Numbered from the stretch's first letter, positions 34,638 through 47,532 are shown. The stretch is 64,000 nt of DNA from Enterocloster alcoholdehydrogenati (GCF_013282095.1 NZ_BLTJ01000005.1:1-64000), one strand, 5' to 3'. Translations and numbers: made by a program. The notes: generated from the sequence alone by a model not told the origin.

Positions 34638-37600
34638 TCAAATCTTGCGGTTCCATTGCAGCCGTATGGAGGTAATCTCATACGGCTTCATTTCAAACTC
34701 CAGACTACTGCCTTTTTGAATCAGCGTTTTCTCCTGATCCGCCGCAATTTTTCCCGGCTCTGTCTCTTCCATCAGATCACAGATAGCTGCACCAAAGCCG
34801 GAAGCAAGCAGCGGCAGTGTAAGGCGAACCTTCGTGCGCATACCATACGCTTCATAGAAACGCAGGATCAGATCGTCTCCATCCTCTGCCTTTTTAACCG
34901 TATCTGCCAGAATATTTTCCTCATCTATCTGAAGGAAAGACCAGCTTCCCGCCTCTGTCTTTGCTCCATTTTCCATAAACAGCGGACAGTTCAGATCATA
35001 TGCCTCCTGTATCACCCTTCCCCGGCGGAAATCCCCCTGATGAGGATAAAGAGAATATGTAAAATGATGGATTCCCTGATCCGCTTCTGGATCTGGAAAG
35101 ATACCGGATTTTATAAGCGTCAGGTTCAAAACAGAATCGTGGATATCGCAGCCGTATTTGCAGTCATTTAAAAGAGCAACTCCGTATCCGTACTCTGACA
35201 GATCCATCCACTTATGAGCGCATACCTCAAATCGGGCCTGATCCCACGTGGTATTTTTGTGAACAGGTCTCTTTACATTTCCAAACTGAATCTCAAAGTC
35301 CGCCTCACTGCCCTGGATATCCAGGGGAAATGCAGTTCTCAGCAGTAACTGGTGCTCTCTCCAGTCTGCGGTGGTCTTAAAGTCAATCCGGGAAGTATGC
35401 CCGTAAAAACAGATCCTCTGTTCCAGAACCGAGTCTAAGAATCTTCTGCGGATGTAAAGAGTTCCCTGAACAGGGCCGTTTTCCTCCAGGCAAAAGGCTT
35501 CTGCCGGGCCAAACGCCCACTGTTTTTCTTCATAGGAGGGATCGATATTCCATGCGTCAAATTCCCGCGGCCGATCCTCATATATTGTCAGGCGGTTCCC
35601 CACTTCCCCCTTCTTCAGAAGCTCCCTGCCCTCTGTTCGATCCAGAATCCGGCTCATCTCTCCTTCCCGATCAAACTCTATGTGGAAAAATGGCGTATCC
35701 AGACTTACAGGCCATCCTCTCTCGTCCGTGAGCAGATTCTGTATGACTGGAGCAAAAAACCGCTGATCCACATCTCCTTTTTCATAGACACAAAGCCCTT
35801 TGGATGGTATGCCCTTAGCCAGGCAGAGATAATCTCCCCCCTGCATTTTCTGGAACAAAAGACGCTCCGTCTTCAGTCCGTCTTCGATCCATCCTATCTT
35901 CTCTGCTTCTCTCCCGGAAAGGATTCCGATCCCGGTTCTTTCAAACCCCAGCGGATTGAATACCGCCAGGCTTTCTCCATCCGACTTCTTCTCCAACGCT
36001 GCCAGAGCTGCCGTTCTTGCTTTCTTTGCCAAACTGCGGCCTGATGAAAGGATCTCCTCATACTGGTTCTGTGAATCTGAATATACATCCCGGATGGCTG
36101 AACCTGGCAGAATATCGTGAAACTGATTCAAAAGCAGGAGTTTCCAGTTTTTTTCCAGTTCCCCGGCCGGGTAAGCAAGATCGGCTCCCAAAGCATTTGC
36201 AAAAACGGAATAAAACTCTGCATCCCCCATTAGAAATTCGCATTTCCGGTTATACCATTTATTTTTTGCCTGTGAGGTGTAGGTTCCCCGGTGAAATTCC
36301 AGATATAACTCTCCGCTCCAGGATGGAAGGTGTTTTTTATCCATGTTGTTTTCCAGAATATGAAAGAAATCCTTTACAAAGGTCTGACGCACCCGCGGAA
36401 CGCCGGCCACTCCCGGCTCCAGGCGGCGGCTCTGCTCCAGCATTTCTTCCGTTGGCCCTCCCCCTCCGTCCCCATAGCCATAACAGGTCAGTACATCCGT
36501 ACTCACATCCTTATTCTGATACCTCTGCCAGGTTCCTTTGATCTGGCTGGCATTCTGGAGGCCATTGTAGGTGGTACTTCCGTTGGGCAGATCCCTGATC
36601 CCCTTTCCGGGAAGGTAATTCCTGGTAGTGATCAGATGAGTCAGCACCTGACTTCCGTCAATTCCCTTCCACATAAAGGTATCATACGGAAAAATATTAT
36701 ACTCGTTCCACCCCAATTTCGTAGTCATAAAATAAGACAGCCCTGCTTTTTTCATGATCTGAGGCATTGCAGCGCTGTAGCCGAATACATCCGGCAGCCA
36801 AAGCACCTCCTGCTTTTTTGCTCCCAGTTCCTTTTCAAAAAACCGTCTTCCATAGAGGATATGACGAATGAGAGATTCTCCCGAAACCAGATTGCAGTCT
36901 GGTTCCAGCCACATTCCTCCTTCAGCTTCCCAGCGCCCCTGATCGATCTTTTTTTGTATCTCTTCAAAAAGTTCTGGTGCCTCTTCTTTTACAAATTCAT
37001 AGAGCTGAGGTTGGCTGGACATAAATTTGTACTCCGGAAACCGCTCCATCAGGTTCAATACTGTCCGAAAGCTGCGCACTGCCTTCTGTCTGGTCTGTCT
37101 TAAAGGCCATTTCCATGCCACATCAATATGGGTATGTCCAATGGAATGAACCGTGACCGGCGTATACCGATACAGCTTTTCCCGATTTTCCCTCAGATAC
37201 ATCCGTGCCTCTTTTATAGACTGTTCAAATTCCTCTGACTCTGTTTTTCTCAGATCCAGTCTGGAAATACAGCCATTTAAGCACTTCATGATCTCTATTC
37301 GGTTCAGATCCTCCTCTGAAAGAAGCTCCGCCGCTTCAAAAGGAACCTTCAGATCGTAGTACAGTCCTGCCACATCCTCATTATAAACTGAAAGAATGAG
37401 ATGAAAAAAATTGGTTGGCGCTTCACTGTTGGAATAAGCATAGAACACCAGCTCATACATCTCTCCCCCTTGAGCCGCCTCCGTAAGGATCAGATCCTGA
37501 TGGTTCATATCCATCGTCCCTGAAAGGACTCCATTTTTGTAAACCATAACCTGAGGGTTATCTGTGTTCCAGATATCATCTGCCCCCGTATTTAACGTAA

Positions 37601-37856
37601 TGCGAACCTCTTTTCCCTTCCATTTTTCCCTTACCTGCGCTCTGGTGCGAAACCAGAAATGGCGGTCTCCTCCTCCCCAGGTTTCATAAGAACCAAACGG
37701 TTTCCACCCTTCCTGCAATATTCTCCCGTTCAGACGCTCTGTAAAATTGTAATCACCCTCACAAATTTCCACCTCTGTCAGGATCTCTTTCTCCTGATAA
37801 CGCCAGCCCCCAAGGCTTTCCAATATCGGAAGAATCCTGTTCCTTATGATATCCAT
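34638..37856 (-). CDS. GH38 alpha-mannosidase
   Basis: A 1072-residue cytoplasmic exo-alpha-mannosidase. An N-terminal beta domain (about 1-225) is followed by the catalytic GH38 domain. This has the zinc-binding HTHIDVAW motif (H241, H243, D245) and the nucleophile D356 in WLPDVFGYSAAMPQ. A central helical domain and C-terminal beta-sandwiches complete the usual length. It removes terminal alpha-linked mannose from imported oligosaccharides. It starts 3 bases after the MFS permease stop, so translation is probably coupled, and it is the last gene of the lacZ-MFS-GH38 unit. Confidence 0.92.
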   Translation of the reverse strand: MDIIRNRILPILESLGGWRYQEKEILTEVEICEGDYNFTERLNGRILQEGWKPFGSYETWGGGDRHFWFRTRAQVREKWKGKEVRITLNTGADDIWNTDNPQVMVYKNGVLSGTMDMNHQDLILTEAAQGGEMYELVFYAYSNSEAPTNFFHLILSVYNEDVAGLYYDLKVPFEAAELLSEEDLNRIEIMKCLNGCISRLDLRKTESEEFEQSIKEARMYLRENREKLYRYTPVTVHSIGHTHIDVAWKWPLRQTRQKAVRSFRTVLNLMERFPEYKFMSSQPQLYEFVKEEAPELFEEIQKKIDQGRWEAEGGMWLEPDCNLVSGESLIRHILYGRRFFEKELGAKKQEVLWLPDVFGYSAAMPQIMKKAGLSYFMTTKLGWNEYNIFPYDTFMWKGIDGSQVLTHLITTRNYLPGKGIRDLPNGSTTYNGLQNASQIKGTWQRYQNKDVSTDVLTCYGYGDGGGGPTEEMLEQSRRLEPGVAGVPRVRQTFVKDFFHILENNMDKKHLPSWSGELYLEFHRGTYTSQAKNKWYNRKCEFLMGDAEFYSVFANALGADLAYPAGELEKNWKLLLLNQFHDILPGSAIRDVYSDSQNQYEEILSSGRSLAKKARTAALAALEKKSDGESLAVFNPLGFERTGIGILSGREAEKIGWIEDGLKTERLLFQKMQGGDYLCLAKGIPSKGLCVYEKGDVDQRFFAPVIQNLLTDERGWPVSLDTPFFHIEFDREGEMSRILDRTEGRELLKKGEVGNRLTIYEDRPREFDAWNIDPSYEEKQWAFGPAEAFCLEENGPVQGTLYIRRRFLDSVLEQRICFYGHTSRIDFKTTADWREHQLLLRTAFPLDIQGSEADFEIQFGNVKRPVHKNTTWDQARFEVCAHKWMDLSEYGYGVALLNDCKYGCDIHDSVLNLTLIKSGIFPDPEADQGIHHFTYSLYPHQGDFRRGRVIQEAYDLNCPLFMENGAKTEAGSWSFLQIDEENILADTVKKAEDGDDLILRFYEAYGMRTKVRLTLPLLASGFGAAICDLMEETEPGKIAADQEKTLIQKGSSLEFEMKPYEITSIRLQWNRKI

Positions 37857-37859
37857 GCA

Positions 37860-39020
37860 CTATCGCTCACTTTCTTTTAACATTTCGGTCAGTTTTATAT
37901 AAAGACTGTAAAATACAGCCATGGCTGCCGGAAGAATCATGAAGCTCGCCCTGTAGCCCCAGGCAGAAGAGGCAGCTCCAAAAAGCATATTAAAGGCAAT
38001 ATCGGCCACCGTGGCTGTGCTGATGATCATACCGGTTCTGGTAGCTGCTGTCCGGGCTGGATAGATCTGCTGGATCAGGAGTACCATGGTCGGATATAAA
38101 ACAGCAAGCGCAAAGCCGGAGGCCCCTAATATCAGCACCCCCTTTTCCCCCACAACGCAGCCGATGCAGAACATGGCAGTTCCGATTCCCCCAAACAGTT
38201 TCATGCTCTTTACTGTCCCCATTTTCTGAACTGCAGGCGCAAACAAAAGCCTCCCTGCGGTCATTCCGCCCCAGAATAAAGACAGGCTTAAGGATGCTTC
38301 CCCTGCCTCCATTGAGAAAGCTGAGATACAGTAAGACAGCAGCCAGTTCATAATTCCATGCTCGCCAATAAAATAGCAGCCCATCATTGCTGTAAAGATC
38401 CACAAGACCACACGATCCGGCTCTTTTTTCTCTGATTCCGTCTGACTTTCTTTCTCTTTTTCCTGTTCCGGAACCTTTAAAAAGAAAAATAAAAGGATCA
38501 CCAGGCCGGCTATAATCAATAAAACCGCATTAATCCATTTCCACCCTCCATAGTGAAAAGCATATCTGCCTAAAAGCAGCTGGCTCATGCTGGTACCTAT
38601 GCCCTGAATAAAGAAAAACAGGTTTACCATCAGCCCCGCATAGCCTGCAAATACGGCAGGAGTCAGAATATTGACCGTTGTATTTAAAAGGGTGGACGCT
38701 CCCAGGGCAAAAAACATGGAAACCAGAATCCAGGTATAGCCATCCGACAGCAGGTTCATCACAATGGCCGCCGCCCAGACAGCTGTTACTGCCATCGCCA
38801 CCCGTTTTCTCGGAAAAAGATCTAAAAGCTTTCCCCCTGCACTCAAAAACAACAGATTTCCCACATAGCTAATGGTAACAATCAGGGAGAGCTGGCTTCC
38901 ATTCAGTCCATACCGTTCCTGAAAGACAGGGGCAAAGATTCCCCGCAGAGCATCATTTGCCCCCAATCCAGCCATCAAAAGGGCAAAACCTAAAAATGCG
39001 GCCCACTTTCTTTGTTTCAT
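37860..39020 (-). CDS. MFS transporter, probably sugar
   Basis: A 386-residue permease with 12 predicted membrane segments and a charged cytoplasmic loop rich in Glu and Lys between the sixth and seventh (about 195-215). The segment DALRGIFAPVFQERYGLNGSQ resembles FucP-type sugar permeases. A GTG at 39035 also opens the frame, but AGGAGAAGGAAG sits directly before the ATG at 39020. Its position between lacZ and a mannosidase suggests it imports a mono- or disaccharide. The exact sugar is not visible. Confidence 0.82.
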   Translation of the reverse strand: MKQRKWAAFLGFALLMAGLGANDALRGIFAPVFQERYGLNGSQLSLIVTISYVGNLLFLSAGGKLLDLFPRKRVAMAVTAVWAAAIVMNLLSDGYTWILVSMFFALGASTLLNTTVNILTPAVFAGYAGLMVNLFFFIQGIGTSMSQLLLGRYAFHYGGWKWINAVLLIIAGLVILLFFFLKVPEQEKEKESQTESEKKEPDRVVLWIFTAMMGCYFIGEHGIMNWLLSYCISAFSMEAGEASLSLSLFWGGMTAGRLLFAPAVQKMGTVKSMKLFGGIGTAMFCIGCVVGEKGVLILGASGFALAVLYPTMVLLIQQIYPARTAATRTGMIISTATVADIAFNMLFGAASSAWGYRASFMILPAAMAVFYSLYIKLTEMLKESER

Positions 39021-39036
39021 CTTCCTTCTCCTCACT

Positions 39037-42129
<3,093 letters not shown>

Positions 42130-42162
42130 TTATCTCCTGTGATGATTCATTTTATCACCTAC

Positions 42163-42237
42163 AGTATACCTGCTTTTTACCGCAATAACTATTTTAATTT
42201 TGCCTTTATGATATTTTAGTATTGCATTTTTTGTTTT
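42163..42237 (-). promoter_or_regulatory. Regulon element C: activator boxes and promoter before lacZ
   Basis: Minus strand: box 1 AAAACAAAAAATGCAATA (42237-42220), 11 bases, box 2 TAAAGGCAAAATTAAA, -35 TAGTTA (42191-42186), 17 bases, -10 TATACT (42168-42163). Distances are identical to elements A and B. It lies between lacZ and the divergent AraC gene, which makes that regulator the best candidate to bind it. Confidence 0.75.
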
Positions 42238-42316
42238 TTTGTGTTTTACTGAAACCATCTGTCATTCTGTGGGGGCAATCACCTCACGGCATATCAATAC
42301 CAGGGGGATATATATC

Positions 42317-43258
42317 ATGAAACCATATCATAACTCTCCCCTTCTCTATGAAGAGGGCTTTTCCATTATCATCAACGAGGTATCCACACCCATTGAAAAT
42401 TCTACCTTTTACTACTTTGATTACGATAAACGGAGCCACTCCGTGAACATGGATTTCCCCCATTTTCACAGCTTTTATGAGCTGATGATCCTGCTAAGTC
42501 CCAAGGCTTATCATTTTGTGGAAGGAAAACGGTATGATCTGATCGCCAATGACCTGGTAGTTCTGCAGCCCTCCGTCCTCCACCAGTCCGAATATCTGCC
42601 AGGGCCGCCCAGCGACCGAATTATCATCGGCTTTATGCTTCCAAAGCAGATCAGTTTCTGCGCCTCCGGCTACAAAGAGATCCTCTCTGTCTTTAACAGC
42701 CCTGTGCCTGTATTCCGTTTTCATCGGGAAGAGCAGAACCGTCTGTACCAGAAACTCAATGAGATCGTTGATATTGCCAGAACTGTGCCAAATGTGAATG
42801 TACGAAACCTGTTGATCCACTCTAAATTTACCGAATTTCTCTTTCTGCTCTATGAGATGCAGGAACTGAATCACTATGTTCCCAATGTGGAAAACGGAGT
42901 AAAAGAGAAGATCTACACCATCACCAACTATATTCACACCCACTATACTGAGGACATCTCTCTGGCTTCCCTGGCTGATACCTTCTACATCAGCCCCTAT
43001 TATCTGTCCCATCAGTTTAAAAATGTCACCGGGTATACGGTGGTTCAGTACATCCAGCTAACCCGCATTAAGAATGCCCAGTACCTTCTGCTCAATTCTC
43101 CCATGCGGATCACACAGGTGGCGGAATCCACTGGTTTTTCCAGTTTTTCACAGTTCAACCGTGTATTCCGAAAATTCTGCGGAATGTCCCCCTCAGACTA
43201 CAAGCTGAGTTCCCATCAGACCTCCTACCATCCCGTGGCCCCGGACGCCAAACAATAA
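42317..43258 (+). CDS. AraC-family transcriptional regulator of the lacZ/GH38/GH105 region
   Basis: A 313-residue regulator. An N-terminal cupin (about 20-150, with FPHFHSFYELMILLS) should bind a sugar, and two helix-turn-helix motifs fill the C-terminus (SLASLADTFYISPYYLSHQF and ITQVAESTGFSSFSQFNRVF, about 218-300). The frame extends 26 codons upstream, but AGGGGG is 9 bases before the ATG at 42317 and the conserved part begins there. It is divergent from lacZ with regulon element C between. It likely activates the three aligned promoters in response to a sugar; this is inference. Confidence 0.9.
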   Translation: MKPYHNSPLLYEEGFSIIINEVSTPIENSTFYYFDYDKRSHSVNMDFPHFHSFYELMILLSPKAYHFVEGKRYDLIANDLVVLQPSVLHQSEYLPGPPSDRIIIGFMLPKQISFCASGYKEILSVFNSPVPVFRFHREEQNRLYQKLNEIVDIARTVPNVNVRNLLIHSKFTEFLFLLYEMQELNHYVPNVENGVKEKIYTITNYIHTHYTEDISLASLADTFYISPYYLSHQFKNVTGYTVVQYIQLTRIKNAQYLLLNSPMRITQVAESTGFSSFSQFNRVFRKFCGMSPSDYKLSSHQTSYHPVAPDAKQ

Positions 43259-43270
43259 GGCGTCTGCAAA

Positions 43271-43347
43271 ACAGCACAAAATGCACAATTCAGATTCTTA
43301 AACAGGCAAAATATGAGTAGTTTTTGCCTGTTTTTCTTTGCTATGAT
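43271..43347 (+). promoter_or_regulatory. Possible fourth regulon element before the PAP2 phosphatase
   Basis: On the plus strand ACAGCACAAAATGCACAA (43271-43288) resembles box 1, AGGCAAAAT (43304-43312) resembles box 2, TAGTTT (43318-43323) stands in the -35 place and TATGAT (43342-43347) in the -10 place. Spacings differ by one base from elements A-C, and the box 2 region is also the arm of a terminator, so the match is weaker. Confidence 0.4.
43300..43335 (+). terminator. Terminator of the AraC gene
   Basis: AAACAGGCAAAA (43300-43311) pairs with TTTTGCCTGTTT (43322-43333), followed by TT before a C. It is 42 bases after the AraC stop and overlaps the promoter proposed for the next gene. 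Confidence 0.7.
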
Positions 43348-43402
43348 ACATAATAGACAAAGGGACAGCATCGCTGTACCATAATGAGGAGGAGTTTCCA
43401 TT

Positions 43403-45172
43403 ATGAGATATGCAAAATTTTTTAAACAGGCCAGTGCTCTTGGGGCAGTTCTGGTTATGACTGCAACACCCGTCATGGCGGCCACGGCCGATTCCACAGC
43501 CATTGACCCGGTTCCCGGCCCCCATGGTTATTTCGTGGATACCTATAAGACAAACACCATGGATCAGCAGTCCCCCCAGTCCAATGCAGTCATTGGTGTA
43601 CTCTCTCCATTTTTACAGATCTGGCAGCCTGGTTCCAGCTGGGATAACGGTGCCAGGCTGGGTTCGGACGGCCAGCTGCTCCTGGATCAAAATATTTTTA
43701 CCTGTATTACCATGACCCAGAACCGGACGCCCGAACAGGCGCTTCAGGCTTATCTCACAGACAGGCAAAACCAGAACTGGTCTGCCCTGGACGGGCTTGG
43801 CCCCTATGAAACCGGCTTTAAGGGTCTGTCAAATGCCGCTACTTCCCTCCCTGACGAGATTCCGGCAGATGCACAAAACAAAAAGTACAGTGATAAGGGC
43901 AATGAAAACGGCGTCTGGGCTGATGAAACCTCCGCCCTTGGAAGTATGGTTAAGCTTGTCAATACCGTCCGCGGCCCTCATGCCAGCGGTAATCCGGCCA
44001 AAGTGTATTATCAGTATATGCGCCCCTTCCGCTGGAGCAGTGACGTTTCCATTCTTCCGGCTTTAAAGCCCTGTGTAGCCGGTGATCCCATGACTGACGG
44101 CGGTTTCCCCAGCGGACACACCAATGCCGGATATCTTGCCTCCCTGGCTTTGGCCTATGCCATTCCGGAACGGTTTCAGGAATGCCTGACCAATGCCTCT
44201 GAAATCGGAAACTATCGTATCATTGCAGGTATGCACTCCCCTATGGATGTCATGGGCGGACGCACCATGGCTATGGCCCTGGCCGCTGCGGCCTTAAACG
44301 ATCCGGCTAATGACCAGTTGAAGGCGGCTGCACGCAAAGAGGCACAGGATCTTCTTCTCAAAAATCCCTCTGCTTCTGAAGTAACCTACTACGACAATGA
44401 GCAGTTAAACGCCATCCGCTACAACGAACGCATGACCTACAATATGCCTCAGACAGGCGATGCCACCCGGCCAATGACCGTTCCAAAGGGCGCTGAGGTT
44501 CTCTTAGAGACTCGTTTTCCCTATCTGGATGACACCCAGCGCAGATGGGTGCTGTATTCCACCGGTCTTCCCTCTGGCTATGTTTTCCTGGATGATGCCG
44601 AAGGATGGGGACGTTTAAACCTCTACGAAGCCGGGAATGGATATGGCTCCTTTGACGTAGATGTAACGGTAAATATGGACGCTTCCAAGGGCGGATTTTA
44701 TGCTTTCGATCAGTGGAAAAATGACATTGATGGCGAAGGCAGTCTGACAAAAAACGGTTCCGGCACACTGGAACTCAGCGGCAGCAACAGCTACACCGGC
44801 GGCGTTCATGTAAACGGCGGAGTCCTGACGGCAGCTTCTCCCTATGCTTTCGGATACAGTTCTGTAGACAATAATGCATCCATCCGTGAGACGGTGGATG
44901 GTGCTGTAAATATCTCCGGCGACCTTACGCAGACCAGGGATGCCAGTCTGACCCTTGACATCAACAGCAGCTTGGATGTCTTAAAGGTAGGCGGAGCCAT
45001 AAATGCTGATGGTAATCTCATCCTTGATTTTACAGACTATCCCCAGCCACCTTCCGGCACAGCCATAATAACCGCCTCACAGCTCAACGGAACCTTTGCT
45101 TCTGTTAAAACCATTGGTCTGACCGGCACAAAAAGCGTGGAAATGACCGATCGTGGAGTTGTGGTAAGGTAA
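43403..45172 (+). CDS. Secreted PAP2-type (class A) acid phosphatase with an autotransporter-associated repeat
   Basis: A 589-residue exported protein: signal peptide to about residue 27 (PVMAA). The class A phosphatase signature is complete: K200-x6-R207-P208, PSGH (236-239) and the late H278 with D282. A C-terminal region (about 440-480) carries the sequence pattern of the autotransporter-associated beta-strand repeat (GSGTLELSGSNSYTGGVHVN), predicting a beta-helix, and the chain ends in more beta-sheet. It probably removes phosphate from organic phosphates or lipids outside the cell. No anchor or sorting signal follows the repeat, so secretion into the medium is likely. AGGAGG lies about 9 bases before the ATG. 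Its neighbours do not explain it. Confidence 0.85.
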   Translation: MRYAKFFKQASALGAVLVMTATPVMAATADSTAIDPVPGPHGYFVDTYKTNTMDQQSPQSNAVIGVLSPFLQIWQPGSSWDNGARLGSDGQLLLDQNIFTCITMTQNRTPEQALQAYLTDRQNQNWSALDGLGPYETGFKGLSNAATSLPDEIPADAQNKKYSDKGNENGVWADETSALGSMVKLVNTVRGPHASGNPAKVYYQYMRPFRWSSDVSILPALKPCVAGDPMTDGGFPSGHTNAGYLASLALAYAIPERFQECLTNASEIGNYRIIAGMHSPMDVMGGRTMAMALAAAALNDPANDQLKAAARKEAQDLLLKNPSASEVTYYDNEQLNAIRYNERMTYNMPQTGDATRPMTVPKGAEVLLETRFPYLDDTQRRWVLYSTGLPSGYVFLDDAEGWGRLNLYEAGNGYGSFDVDVTVNMDASKGGFYAFDQWKNDIDGEGSLTKNGSGTLELSGSNSYTGGVHVNGGVLTAASPYAFGYSSVDNNASIRETVDGAVNISGDLTQTRDASLTLDINSSLDVLKVGGAINADGNLILDFTDYPQPPSGTAIITASQLNGTFASVKTIGLTGTKSVEMTDRGVVVR

Positions 45173-45200
45173 GCCTTCTTTTTAGGTGCATGGCAAGCTA

Positions 45201-45247
45201 AAAGAGGCGCCTTCCCGGCTGATTCAGCCAATGGAAGGCGCCTCTTT
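45201..45247. terminator. Bidirectional terminator between convergent genes
   Basis: AAAGAGGCGCCTTCC (45201-45215) and GGAAGGCGCCTCTTT (45233-45247) form a perfect 15-base stem with an inner GGCT/AGCC hairpin. T-runs on both strands let it end both the phosphatase gene and the histidine kinase gene. Confidence 0.9.
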
Positions 45248-45264
45248 CAGACAACGCACTGTCC

Positions 45265-46788
45265 TTACATACTGCAGTCCAGGGTAAACCAGAATTCCAC
45301 GCCATCTTCCACATTCCTTACCCCGCAGGCCTTCTTATGGGAGTCCATAATAGCTTTCACGATGGACAGGCCGATCCCGCTTCCCCCGTATTCTCTGGTA
45401 CGAGCCTTATCTACCTTATAAAACTTGGTCCACAGCTTTTCTAAATCCTCCTCTGGAATGTGATTTCCGGTGTTGAATACAAAAACGGTCACTTCATTTT
45501 CCTGCTGCTGAATACGAATCCTGATCTCCCGCCTTCCATCCAGATGATTCATCGCGTTATTCAGATAGTTGGTCACTACCTCCTCGATTTTAAATTCATC
45601 CGCCCAGACCATCACAGGTTCCTTCGCAGTAAAGTTCACCACTGCCTCTTTCTGCTGAAGTAAAATAGCTGCGGATGACAGGACGCCCTGGATCAGGGCG
45701 GTCAGATCAAACTGCTCCATCATAGGCCTGTCATTTCCAAACTCGAGGGCGGTCAGCGTCAAAAGCTGCTTTACCATTTTATTCATCTTGCCGGCCTCAT
45801 CCATAATGACCTCACAATAATAATCCCTGCTTTCCGCATCCTCTGCCATCCCCTCCGTAAGGCCCTCTGCATAGCCCTGGATCAAAGCAATGGGAGTCTT
45901 AAGCTCATGAGACACATTTGCAATAAAGTCCTTTCGAGCCTCATCAATGCGGATTTTCTCCTCAATATCCTGCTGGAGTTCATTATTAGCCGTCTTTAAA
46001 GCGCCAATGGTATCCTTTAGTTTCTCTGAAAGGGTGTTCATGCTGTGCCCCAGGACGCCAATCTCATCCTGTGAATCAGCCGTATATCTGGCATCAAAAT
46101 CCAGCTCCGACATACGTTCCGAAAGAGCGGCCAGAGACAGGATCGGAGAGGTAATCTTTTTCCCTGCAAAATACATCAATACCGCGCCGATCACAAGGGC
46201 TGCCATACCCACATAGACCATAAATCGGTTTGACAAAGCTACGCTCTCGTGAATCGAAGCAATAGGCATAGACATGATAAAAATGGTTCTGTTATCTTCC
46301 AAAAATCCCCAGTTTTGCAGGTAATAGCTTTTGCTGTGTTTGTCGTAACTTTTTTCAATCTTATAATTTTCCTCGGAAATAATGGTTTCTGTATCAGGAG
46401 CCTTTTTCCCAAGGATATACTGGTGCACCAGGTCTGCCAAAAGCCGTCCGTCCCAGAACGCCGGAAACGTCCGGTCATTCAGACTGTCGATCACGACTAC
46501 GGTGGTATTGTACTGTTCATTCATTACCCGCAGCATCCGGCTCACCTCTGTCTGCTCGCCGTCTGTAGAATAAAAGCTCTGAAGCTGATCCGTAACGCAG
46601 CCTCCCTTAGCCGCCTGCTCCACGGCATACTGGTTCAGCTGCTCATAGGCATTCTGGAGGATCTTCACTTTTTCTTTTATATAATACTGTTCCAGAAAAA
46701 AACTGTTTACCGCCCAGATAGCAAGGAGCACAGCTGCCAGCAGACCGATAAACAGGGCCGTAAACTTAAGTCGGATGGAACGTTTCAT
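45265..46788 (-). CDS. Sensor histidine kinase (OmpR-system partner)
   Basis: A 507-residue membrane kinase: TM1 (about 9-30), an extracellular sensor of about 165 residues, TM2 (VYVGMAALVIGAVLMYFAG), a HAMP linker, a HisKA domain with the phosphorylated H294 in NVSHELKTP, and a HATPase domain (WTKFYKVDKARTREYGGSGIGLSIVKAI). It passes phosphate to the response regulator encoded just upstream, whose gene overlaps its start by 4 bases. The sensor has no recognised ligand fold. The architecture resembles cell-envelope or antibiotic stress sensors, but no target gene adjoins it. Confidence 0.93.
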   Translation of the reverse strand: MKRSIRLKFTALFIGLLAAVLLAIWAVNSFFLEQYYIKEKVKILQNAYEQLNQYAVEQAAKGGCVTDQLQSFYSTDGEQTEVSRMLRVMNEQYNTTVVVIDSLNDRTFPAFWDGRLLADLVHQYILGKKAPDTETIISEENYKIEKSYDKHSKSYYLQNWGFLEDNRTIFIMSMPIASIHESVALSNRFMVYVGMAALVIGAVLMYFAGKKITSPILSLAALSERMSELDFDARYTADSQDEIGVLGHSMNTLSEKLKDTIGALKTANNELQQDIEEKIRIDEARKDFIANVSHELKTPIALIQGYAEGLTEGMAEDAESRDYYCEVIMDEAGKMNKMVKQLLTLTALEFGNDRPMMEQFDLTALIQGVLSSAAILLQQKEAVVNFTAKEPVMVWADEFKIEEVVTNYLNNAMNHLDGRREIRIRIQQQENEVTVFVFNTGNHIPEEDLEKLWTKFYKVDKARTREYGGSGIGLSIVKAIMDSHKKACGVRNVEDGVEFWFTLDCSM

Positions 46789-47465
46789 TCTGCCGTCACC
46801 TCGAATTTATATCCCATTCCCCAGATGGTCTTGATATAGTCCCCCTTTTCTCCCAGCTTACTGCGCAGTTTCTTTACATGGGTATCAATGGTTCTGGCAT
46901 CTCCAAAATAATCGTAGTTCCACACATTATTTAATATTTTTTCCCTGGACAGGGCAATTCCCTGATTTTCCGCAAAATAGGAAAGAAGCTCAAATTCTTT
47001 GAAGCTCAGTTCTATCTCTCTGCCGTCAATCGTAACCTGGTGGGCCGTCTTATCGATGGAAATTCCTCCTACGTTAAGCGCGCCTCCGGAAGCCGCGTTG
47101 GATCTGCGCAGGATCGCCTCTACTCTGGCTACCAGAATTTTAGGACTGAATGGCTTTGAAATATACTCGTCCACCCCCAGAGAAAATCCCTGCAGTTCAT
47201 CCCGTTCCTCACCTCTGGCCGTAAGCATAATCACCGGCACCTGGGAATATTTTCGGATGGTCTTTAAAACCTCCCAGCCATCCATCTTCGGCATCATCAC
47301 ATCAAGGAGCACCAGCGCAATATCCTTCTGAGCGAAAAACTTGTCAATAGCTTCCTCTCCGTCTCCTGCCTCTTCTACCGAAAAGCCTTTATTGACAAGA
47401 AAATCCTTCACCAGCTTTCTCATTCTGGCTTCATCATCCACCACTAATATCTTTAAACCATCCAT
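46785..47465 (-). CDS. OmpR-family response regulator
   Basis: A 226-residue regulator. The receiver domain has the acidic pair D10/D11, the phosphorylated D55 in LLDVMMPKMDG and the conserved lysine in SKPFSPK. The C-terminal winged helix (about 130-224) includes LSFKEFELLSYFAENQG and ARTIDTHVKKLRSKLGEK. It acts with the histidine kinase that follows with a 4-base overlap. The start has AGGAGG about 10 bases upstream, and direct repeats suited to this family lie before the gene, so autoregulation is likely. Confidence 0.95.
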   Translation of the reverse strand: MDGLKILVVDDEARMRKLVKDFLVNKGFSVEEAGDGEEAIDKFFAQKDIALVLLDVMMPKMDGWEVLKTIRKYSQVPVIMLTARGEERDELQGFSLGVDEYISKPFSPKILVARVEAILRRSNAASGGALNVGGISIDKTAHQVTIDGREIELSFKEFELLSYFAENQGIALSREKILNNVWNYDYFGDARTIDTHVKKLRSKLGEKGDYIKTIWGMGYKFEVTAE

Positions 47466-47532
47466 GGGTATTTTCCTCCTGTATGCTGTTCTTCATCATT
47501 CGCAGACCTCATATGTCTGTGAAGCTGTATTT

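Noticed and set aside
36330-37103. A 257-codon frame opposite the GH38 gene
   Set aside because: Shadow of the catalytic domain of the mannosidase; no ribosome binding site.
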